Below are positions 57,139 through 64,000 of a DNA stretch of 64,000 nt, piece after piece. The notes under the pieces were generated by a model. That model was not told the DNA's origin. It saw only the letters and a list, made by a program, of their open reading frames with translations, and did no database searches. Position numbers and translations under genes: made by a program. Source of the DNA: Diphasiastrum complanatum (Eukaryota > Streptophyta > Lycopodiopsida > Lycopodiales > Lycopodiaceae); contig CM055094.1 of NCBI GenBank assembly GCA_029204225.1, forward strand, positions 64,290,785-64,354,784. Reading direction: 5' to 3'. How positions within the stretch are numbered: position 1 is the first letter of the stretch; the number at the start of each line of letters is the position of its first letter.

Positions 57139-57318
57139 GGAAGTATGTCTGAAGTTGGGTTCACAAAACGTGTTCCCTTACGGGAGGTAGTTGCAGAATG
57201 TGTCCAACGTTGGTTTAATGCAACATTGAAAGACGCTGAGCATGGAGACCGAGTGATGCAATCCCTTGTTGGACAAATGTATTGTTTGGGCTATGGTGTC
57301 CCACATGATATTGAAAAG
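57139..57318 (+). CDS. Probable host exon: Sel1-repeat-like plant protein
   Basis: A pyrimidine-rich tract ending TTTTTGTGTAG suggests a splice acceptor at 57138. An ATG at 57145 could alternatively be the start. The 60-codon exon encodes SEVGFTKRVPLREVVAECV, RWFNATLKDAEHGDRVMQS and LVGQMYCLGYGVPHDIEK, then a consensus donor AAG|GTTTGT at 57319. VGQMY..GYGVP.D..K is the signature of a Sel1-like (TPR-related) repeat, and as I recall the RVPLREVV.ECV.RWF lead-in occurs in conserved plant Sel1-like proteins. It has no stop or frameshift, unlike the surrounding transposon genes. Sel1 repeats are protein-interaction scaffolds. Other exons are not recognised in the window, so the introns would be long. 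The hAT element ends 137 bp upstream. Confidence 0.6.
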
Positions 57319-57784
57319 GTTTGTGATTTGTATTTCAAATCTCATGCTTTTATAAATCATAATGTCATTGCTTATTTTAGCTCCCTTCTTGGTGGGCTTT
57401 TTGTCAGTTGTCTAATTCGCACAACTTTGACCTTATCTCTATTCATCATGCTTGAATCATTGAAAGTGACTTTTTGCAAAACAATTATATCTAGGGATGG
57501 GTTTGTTTTTCTATTTCTCTGTTGGAAAAATTGCTAGCATTGGCTATCTTTAGCCATTGACTTCTATCTCATGTGTGTAGCTCAACATTCAAATTACATT
57601 ACAAATTGTGGACTGAAGATTTTGGTTGACAAGGTTTATATATCATAACGTGGCATTTCATGAGAGGAGGTTTGACAAGGAAATGAGGGTACTTTGTTTG
57701 TGTTGTCTAATTTTTTTAGGGAATCAAGCTAACAACTATTGTTACCAATAATAAAGGACATGGAGAATGAACAAGGATTAAACT

Positions 57785-57886
57785 AGGTAAGAGAGGTTGT
57801 ATGGGCAGTGTAGAAGCATCAATCTAGAAAGGAATAGGTAAGAGAGGTTGGATGGGTAGCGTAGAAATATCAATCTAGAAAGGAAC
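57785..57886. repeat. 51-bp tandem duplication
   Basis: Two units (57785 and 57836) share AGGTAAGAGAGGTTG and ATCAATCTAGAAAGGAA with a few substitutions. They lie in the presumed intron after the Sel1-like exon. Confidence 0.9.
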
Positions 57887-58094
57887 ATGCTCAATCTCAT
57901 GATAGGTACAATCTTATGTAATTATGTATGCTTCTGGTGAAGAGACACTTTGATGCCCTTGAGAATTTGATGATTTTTATGTGGACAATTGCTATGAGAT
58001 AATCTGGTGATTTTCAAAGATTAAATTGGTTCTATACCTTGGATTGATTGGACAAATTCTTCATTCTAATGGAAAGAGTTTGAATATTATCAAG

Positions 58095-58660
58095 TTATAG
58101 CCCTTTTTGGAAACCTCTTGAAACTACTCTTACCCAAGGGATTTTGACCACTTGAAGCAGCCATGACAAGCTTCTGGGATTTTTCACATCTTCGTAATAC
58201 AATGTTTTCTGAATGGTATTCTGCAAACCATGAGTTTGCTTCTTCCTAACGAACGGTTTTAGAATCTTCTCGTGGTACTCTACAAAGATATACACCTGTA
58301 AGAACATAGGCACCATTTTGAGAATCCTCAACAATGTCTCCTGATATCTTTCAATAGATTCTTGGTCTGGACACTGTTGGATTTCCTGGTATTCTCATCT
58401 AAGGGCACCTAGTTTTGAATGAACATTTGTTTGAATGCCTCCCATGTGGCACGATTTTGTCCACTTTCCTCCACCAATGTTGTGCAAACTCTTGGAAGAC
58501 GGTATGTGGCTTCAACAATCTTTTCTTGATCCTCAATGACACCACATATCTGAAAGGCCTTACCATTTCTGCAACCCGTTTCCACTGCATTGGTGAGACA
58601 GACTGCAATTGCTCTTGAAACATCAGGTAGATTCAAGTCTTTGATTTCCGCCTCTTTGCA
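58095..58660 (-). pseudogene. Ty3/gypsy-like gag remnant
   Basis: Minus-strand frames encode KAFQICGVIEDQEKIVEATY followed by ESGQNRATWEAFKQMFIQN and a stop, matching the retrotransposon Gag pattern (A.Y.L...W......TW..F...F...F.P). GAYVLTGVYLCRV and YHSENIVLR follow in other frames. Frameshifts and stops are frequent. The 58.66-59.58 kb stretch to its right contains only shorter broken frames, including MASSLASGDFVNGCG near 59265, possibly the same relic. Confidence 0.5.
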
Positions 58661-59631
58661 GCAAGTTTAACATGCCTCACATTGAATTTTGAAAATTGGC
58701 TCTTTAGCCATAACTGTGGTCCTGCTCTTCTAGGTTCATTGATCCAAAATTTGCTTAAGCATGGCTATGGCATCACTTTTGTATTAACATCATCCAATCT
58801 TTGAGAATCATGGCTAGACTCTCTAGCAGCATGCATACTTGATTGATAAAGGTATGACAGCCTTCACATAGCTCAAAAACACTGATTTATCAAAATTCAG
58901 CAAGAAACGCACCAAAGTCTTTCAATTTATTAGTCTCTTTACAACTTACCATGATAGAACCCTAAGAGAGCACTGCAAGTTTCCTTTCAACCTTTGCTAT
59001 ATGAATGAGGAATCCTACTCCAAAGGCTCAAGCACTTGGTAAACGCTGACATATCCTACGTTGACAAATGGTGCATAGAAATCAGCCACTAGCACTTTTG
59101 GCAGGATCTTGATGCATAGGCAAGCAACTCCTACATTTTAAGAGGTCATTCCAACAGCCTCCGAGTATGACCTTGTACTTCTTTTCCAAATAAAAGCATG
59201 TCACTTCAAGCTGAACCTGCTATCCACATCCATTTACAAAATCACCAGAGGCTAATGATGAAGCCATTTTTCTTAAATAGGATATTTACAGTTTTACATT
59301 TTCACAATGGGACAAGGGTATAGAAGAATATGACATGTTCTACTCGAGGAGTGCGCTATGCTGTACCGCTACTACCAATATTGGAGACCATTTGTAGTTT
59401 TACATCGGGCGAGGTAGACATTCCCTCTCATCATTGAGATCAAAGACACATTTCCGAGAGAAAAAGGAGGTAATTAGGGTCTGCTGGGAATCATGATATC
59501 CGTATTGATCTCTCTGACAAATCTCTCTACGGAGCAAGAACATCTCACGCAGCATCAATGCCACACATCGAGAGTCGACATATGCAATGAGTGAGCAAAG
59601 GCCTTGTCAGGAAAGGATTCTAGTCAGGACA

Positions 59632-59758
59632 AGCTTTGGCATGAGAAGTATGGTCATTTGAGCTAGGCAAAGGTTTTCAAAGGGAAAAGCTACCAGGGCC
59701 AAGGGCATTCTCGAGCTTGTGCATTCAGATTTGTGCAGTCCCATGCAGACCAGATCAG

Positions 59759-59792
<34 letters not shown>

Positions 59793-59870
59793 TGTGGATA
59801 GTATATGATTTCTCACGGAAGGTATGGGTCGATACTTTGTTGGATGTTAGTTTGAATAAAATTGCCATTA
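59632..59870 (+). pseudogene. Copia integrase fragment interrupted by a poly-G run
   Basis: Plus-strand reading: WHEKYGHLS (GAG-pre-integrase), a stop, a frameshift, then RAKGILELVHSDLCSPMQTR (first catalytic Asp), SA, a 31-nt G tract, FVDS and, in another frame, YDFSRKVWVDTLLDVSLNK. In intact copia integrases the gap between SPMQT.S and FVDD holds about ten residues of the GG..YFVTFIDD type; here it is only glycine codons. The fragment ends abruptly in a ten-G tract that forms the polypurine tract of the LTR at 59882, so the rest of pol is deleted. Confidence 0.8.
59760..59790. repeat. Poly-G homopolymer, 31 nt
   Basis: Thirty-one consecutive G residues, exactly inside an integrase reading frame. 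It could be a true expansion of a Gly-Gly codon pair or a sequencing/assembly error. Confidence 0.95.
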
Positions 59871-59881
59871 AGGGGGGGGGG

Positions 59882-60269
59882 TGTTGAAGAGTAATGCCCA
59901 TTTTACCCCTTTGGCTAAGCACTAATTATGTTGTAAGTTGTACATAACTCATGATGCATGTTATCAATTAAATACATGAGACCCCCTTTTTGTAAGTTAA
60001 GTTAATTAGTGCAAGTGGCCCACTTGGCCAAGTAGCTCACTCATATGGTTGACACCTTTCCATGCATGTATTTGAGGTGTTTGCCTCACAAGGGACTTGG
60101 AGGACCCATGCCCTCTTCTCTCTCTCTCTAGCAATTCATTTTCTCTTCTAACTTTTGGTGTTGTGAGGTGCTTATGCAATTGTCCTTGTATGTGGTCTTG
60201 CAATTCACCACTTTGCAAGTCTTGCCTACATATCAACAATTTGTTGTTGTAGATTGTTGATTGCCAACA
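59882..60269 (+). mobile_element. Copia LTR flanked by internal sequence on both sides
   Basis: 388 bp, start TGTTGAAGAGTAATG immediately after a ten-G polypurine tract (59872-59881), end TTGCCAACA. The downstream GTATTAGAATC (60275-60285) is a primer site decayed by two transitions from GTATCAGAGC-like sequence. It contains a CTCTCTCTCTCT tract near 60119. Pol debris lies to the left and leader/gag-start sequence to the right. Confidence 0.7.
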
Positions 60270-60467
60270 TCAAAGTATTAGAATCTAGAGTAGGACTTCC
60301 ATAGCTTCTGCAGGAGAAGACGTAGGCTGTGTGGAAGGGCTAGGATCCATTTCTCAGCTGTAAAGGAGGATACACAAAAGACGAGAGGAAGAGCACTCTT
60401 ACAACTCAAGTTTTTCACTTACAAACTAAAACTTCTTGATCACAAGACAATCAAAGTGGTATTGTCC

Positions 60468-60575
60468 ATGGCTGCCACCAAGATTTGTAACCAACAAAGA
60501 GAGAGAATGGTGCCAGTGGGTGGCAATCCACCACCCCTTCCAGTTTCACAAGGAGCAAGGCAGCAGGGGGTGTAA
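60468..60575 (+). pseudogene. Possible truncated copia gag start
   Basis: MAATKICNQQRERMVPVGGN followed by PPPLPVSQGARQQGV and a stop: 35 codons, 200 bp right of the decayed primer site. Gag domains are not recognisable beyond this point. Confidence 0.3.
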
Positions 60576-61009
60576 CTCCCCCCTAGCCTACCCCCTCCCA
60601 GCCATACGGCAAACTCCCTGACAGCCACTTGGGCCATGCAGGCTAGCAGCGCGCCAGCCAGCCGGCCATGCAGCTGCGCAGGCTGCGCTGCAACTACGCT
60701 GTTGCCAATGCGGTTGCTGCACTTTTTATTGATTTATTTTTTTCAAAAAAAGAAAAAAATGAGAAAAATGCCAAATTCTTATAATTGAGGGAAAACGGAA
60801 AAAAGCCAAGGCTGGGCTTTAGGCAACAAAACAATGATCAGCGAATTGCAAAACTTTTCCCAAGTGTCCTTGTCTTCGGAATTTCCTTTCCAATGAACCG
60901 AGTACTCAGTCACCTGCCGATTTTTGAGCTCATGTTGACGTACATCAACAATGGCCTAAGGTTCAAAGGGTACAAAAGATGTCAGGTCCTCTAGGTGAAC
61001 TAGCATATC

Positions 61010-62045
61010 CTGTAGAATTAATTCATCCTTTCCACCGAGTCGTACTTCAAACGACTGATGTGGAAAACTAGGTGGACACTGATTCCCTGAGGAAGGTCTA
61101 GTTGATAGGCATTCCGATTGAGTTTCTTTACCATATGGAAAGGCCTACATATCGAGGTGATAACTTAGGACATTTTCAAGTCTTTAGTACCTTAGTCTTT
61201 TGGGACTTTAAGATACACCGAATCTCCTTTCGCATAGACCCTACGTTGTCACTTTTGATTAGCATAAAATTCTATCCTGAGCCGTTTTTACGTTATCCGA
61301 GCAACAAGCAACATTTCTTGCATATCAAATCCACCGCCGCTTTAACCTTAAGGCTTATGAGGCAAACGAAGATTGGAGATCGAGGCTAAAAACCATACAT
61401 CAGAGTGAATGGACTAAAACCCGTCGCAGAGTGCTTTGTGCTGTTATACACAAACTCGATCATCGGAGGGGACTTCTCCAAATCCAACTGTCTCCTAGAA
61501 ACATATGCACAAAGCATCCATCTTCTATAGATTAGTTCGTCTTTTCAATCTGACCATCCGATTGAGGATGACCTGCAAACCGTAGACTTAAGGTGGTCTC
61601 TAATTTCTCAAAGATCGACTGCGAGAATTTTGCTAGTGAACTTAGAATCCCGATCACTAACAATGTCATTTGGCAATCCAACAACTTGAACAACTTTTCT
61701 CTAAAAAGTTGAGCAAGTTCAGAAGCCTTGACAGAGTGTTTGGTTGGTGTGAATTTCGCCATTTTGGTTAGTCTATCAACTATAACCCAAATAGCATCTT
61801 TTTGCTTTCCCGTCCGAGGAAGTCCAACCACAAAATGCATGGAAATACTTTCTCATTTTCTTTCGGGAATTTCCAATGGAAGTAATAAACCAGCTGCCTT
61901 AAGTCTTTCAACTTTATTTACTTGGCATTGTCCGTATTTGCAAATGTAGGCCTGCACTTGACCAACTCCTTAAGTCTTTCAGCTTTATTTACTTGACATT
62001 GTCCACATTTGCGAACACGAGCCTCCTCTTTTGGTTAAATTGCAT
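61010..62045 (-). pseudogene. Gypsy integrase remnant
   Basis: Minus-strand frames encode the integrase core HFVVGLPRTGKQKDAIWVIV and DRLTKMAKFTPTKHSVKASE (61532-61840), then, after frameshifts, GHPQSDGQIEKTN and FVYNSTKHSATGFSPFTLM. The first acidic residue is changed (SMHFVVGLP, where SMDF is expected) and the second survives only in a shifted frame. A 61-bp tandem duplication (61907-61967, 61968-62025) repeats the zinc-finger coding end (CGQCQVNKAERLK). It resembles, but is clearly diverged from, the chromovirus in the hAT element. Confidence 0.75.
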
Positions 62046-62217
62046 TTTATATTGGGTTTGCCTAAGGATTGTAGGAAATAGAAGCCTAAGGATCCAGGAT
62101 CTTAACTATTCAATCACACAAAGCATTCTCAAAAGAAAGACAGAGATGGCTAGAAACCCTCTTGTAGAAACTCGTGGACAGCCAAGGAGAATAGTTAGTA
62201 TTGCTTACAAAAGTGTC

Positions 62218-62640
62218 TCATACAAATGGGATGTAATAAGGACAATAAAAAAGAGTACCAAACTCTTTTGACATCACATCCTCCCAAACCTTACCATCAA
62301 TGACTTGCTCACATAGAATAGGCAATGAACCAACATCATGATGAAGAGTAAGTGTAGAACCAAAAAAATCAGCAAGAGGTACTGATTTTAAAGAGGCATG
62401 TTCCTTCCCTTCGTAGTAAGACATTTCTTTGTTGTCCTGCAAAGTCTCCAATAGCCGACAAGGAACTGTTATGGGTTGTTCAACACTTTGCTGCCCAAAG
62501 TGTTCCCAACATGGACCATGTTGTCCATAATCTTCCACAGGCTGTTCCTGAAGCATAATGGACTGCTCATGATGTAAAATGGGCTGTGAATGACCAAAAG
62601 AAGATGACTGAACCCAACGTCTTCATCATAAAATTTTTGG
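62218..62640 (-). pseudogene. Copia pol connector fragment, copy A
   Basis: Minus strand LQEQPVEDYGQHGP, HFGQQSVEQPITVPCRLLET, LQDNKEMSYYEGKEHASLKS, LADFFGSTLTL and VIDGKVWEDVMSKEF. This is the variable linker between integrase and RT and parallels copy B at 63080-63480 almost block for block. The RT that should follow is missing. Confidence 0.65.
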
Positions 62641-63834
62641 CAAACTATCAAGAGATGCATCAACGATGGCGTCATCAAAGTTGTCCCTCGAAGAGGCATG
62701 GGATGACATAGAAGATTCTTCAAATAATGAAAAATTCTCTCCGAACAAATGCTCACTCTTAACACTTTGAACAAAAGTACTAATTGACACATGTTGACTC
62801 CCTCCTCGATTAGTACAAAACGGTTCCAAAGAGTGCTTGAATTTTTTAGCCTTTGCTAAAACATCAAATTGAAAAGGTTTTGCATGAAACTTTTCACTAA
62901 GGCATCCATCATATGCATCAACTTGCGGTGACTTTAAAAAAGAAGATTGCTTCAACATCTGCTCAATGTATCGTTGTTGAGAGACGAAGATTCCAGCCCC
63001 ATGTGGAAGATCAACAAAAACCCAAGTGTGGTTCTTCATGAGTGAGTTACACTCTTCTTGCATCGCATCCTCCCAACATTTTACTCCTTTGATCTGCTCA
63101 TAAAAAACAGGTTTTACTGCACCATCCTCAATAGAAGTTAGAGCAAAATCAGAAAAATCAGCAATTCTACTTATTTAGTAGAGGCACGAGTCTTCCCTTC
63201 ATAGAAATGATCCACTTTGCTATCCTGCAAAGTCTGCAACAACCATTTAGGGACTGGTGTGGGCTGTCCAACAGCCTTACCTTTGTCAACACTTTGCTGT
63301 CCAAAGTGTTCCGAACTTGGACCTTGCTGTCCAATGTTTTCTGAACTAGGACCTTGCTGTCCAATGTCTTCAACAGGCTGCTCTTCACCATAAATAGGTT
63401 CTTCTTGATGAACTATGGGCTGCAAAATTGAAGAAGTAGTGGGCTGTCCACTAGAAGTTGATGGCAGTCCCTAGTCCCTTATCTTCATGATTGGATGGAA
63501 AAACCAAATCTGGAAATATTTCAAGATATGCATCATGGGGGAAGTCCCCTTTCATGACATGAGTGGGCGCAGCATCATAAGAGGTCTTTTCATCAAAAAG
63601 AACATCACGACTCACTATGATTTTATTAGTATCCATATTGAACAACCTATAGCCCTTGCTTTCATTACTATAGCCAACAAATACGCATTTAACTCCTTTA
63701 TCATCAAGCTTGGTTCTTAGTTTATCAGGAATGTAAGCATAAGCCGTGCAACCAAAGATGCGTAAGTGAGAAACAATAGGCTTTTTACCATATTAAACTT
63801 CATAAGGAGTTAATACCTTCAAGGCTTTAGTAGG
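62626..63834 (-). pseudogene. Copia pol remnant, copy B: integrase end, linker and internally deleted RT
   Basis: From the right: KALKVLTPYEV, a stop, YGKKPIVSHLRIFGCTAYAY, IPDKLRTKLDDKGVKC and VFVGYS, NMDTNKIIVSRDVLFDEKTS (copia integrase C-terminus), then a linker with GQQGPSSE repeats (63171-63425), then MQEECNSLMKNHTWVFVDLP, the first motif of copia RT. This is joined directly to GIFVSQQRYIEQMLKQ, which lies about 200 residues later in an intact RT. The catalytic YVDD block is deleted. The tail to 62626 is unrecognised. Several stops interrupt the reading. Confidence 0.8.
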
Positions 63835-63871
63835 ACACCGATTACTAATGTAAGTAGATCGTATTTATTGT

Positions 63872-64000
63872 ATGTTTACCGATAGAATAGACACGCTTGC
63901 CACTCTACGGGCTAATACGGATGCATTCATGTACGTGAGTGAGTATATAGATGAGACTTTGAAGCCTTATGCCATACAAATTCCTAGCTCAACTATCATG
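63872..64000 (+). pseudogene. Possible Penelope-like RT start, cut by window end
   Basis: An open plus-strand frame of 43 codons (MFTDRIDTLATLRANTDAFM, then YVSEYIDETLKPYAIQIPSS) runs off the end of the window. The order N.DA...SEYID..LKPYA..IPS resembles the block ahead of motif A in Penelope-like and related RTs (typically SN..P...S.F.D..L.P.....PSY..DT). It begins right where the copia remnant stops. Too short to be sure. Confidence 0.3.

Noticed and set aside
58409-58636. Alternative overlapping minus-strand frames at 58.4-58.6 kb considered as separate genes
   Set aside because: They are the two halves of one frameshifted gag reading; treated as one relic.

Overview
This window looks like repeat-dominated nuclear DNA from a land plant with a large genome. 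The support is: Ty1/copia and Ty3/chromovirus retrotransposons with initiator-methionine-tRNA primer sites, a plant-type BED/DUF659 hAT transposon with spliced exons, many (AG)n and (AT)n microsatellites, and one exon resembling a conserved plant Sel1-repeat protein. Penelope-like reverse transcriptase remnants would fit a fern, lycophyte, bryophyte or gymnosperm better than a typical angiosperm, but the sequence alone does not fix the lineage. I see no bacterial operons, rRNA, tRNA or CRISPR.

Layout. 0-6.2 kb: a cluster of CCATCGCTGG-like motifs, a solo LTR, a Penelope-like RT remnant, and two copia protease fragments head to head, one of which reads into a 386-codon frame of unknown content. 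6.2-10.7 kb: AT-rich sequence with no recognisable gene. 10.7-20.3 kb: a mosaic of copia pieces in both orientations (at least four LTR families), ending in a deletion-derived copia element that keeps two LTRs and only an RNase H domain. 21-26.9 kb: an LTR with primer site, interrupted by a 4.37-kb element with 470-bp LTRs, a perfect TTTTC target duplication and no gag-pol (LARD-like). 26.9-34 kb: AT-rich, with an Athila/Tat-like LTR end and an inverted truncated LTR. 34-38 kb: an LTR with primer site, a decayed unknown ~630-aa coding region and a gag/RNase H gypsy fusion. 38-45.3 kb: little that is recognisable.

45.6-57.0 kb is the most informative part. It is an 11.4-kb GC-rich hAT-superfamily element with CATAG termini and an ATATATAT target duplication. 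Its spliced transposase gene is split by a recently inserted 4,940-bp chromovirus: 358-bp LTRs that differ at 4 sites, TTCCA duplication. That chromovirus lacks reverse transcriptase and RNase H. The hAT element also carries an intact 114-aa reading frame on the opposite strand, convergent to the transposase, and five 84-85-bp repeats next to its right end.

57.0-64 kb: directly right of the hAT element is one probable host exon (Sel1-repeat-like, 57139-57318). It is followed by gypsy gag debris, a copia integrase fragment carrying a 31-nt pure G run, a copia LTR flanked by internal sequence on both sides, gypsy integrase debris, two related copia pol copies, and a possible second Penelope-like frame that runs off the end.

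Apart from the probable host exon, the genes here serve mobile elements: gag/protease/integrase/RNase H for copy-out elements and a BED-hAT transposase for cut-and-paste. Most are broken, so the young chromovirus and the LARD-like element probably moved using proteins supplied elsewhere in the genome.
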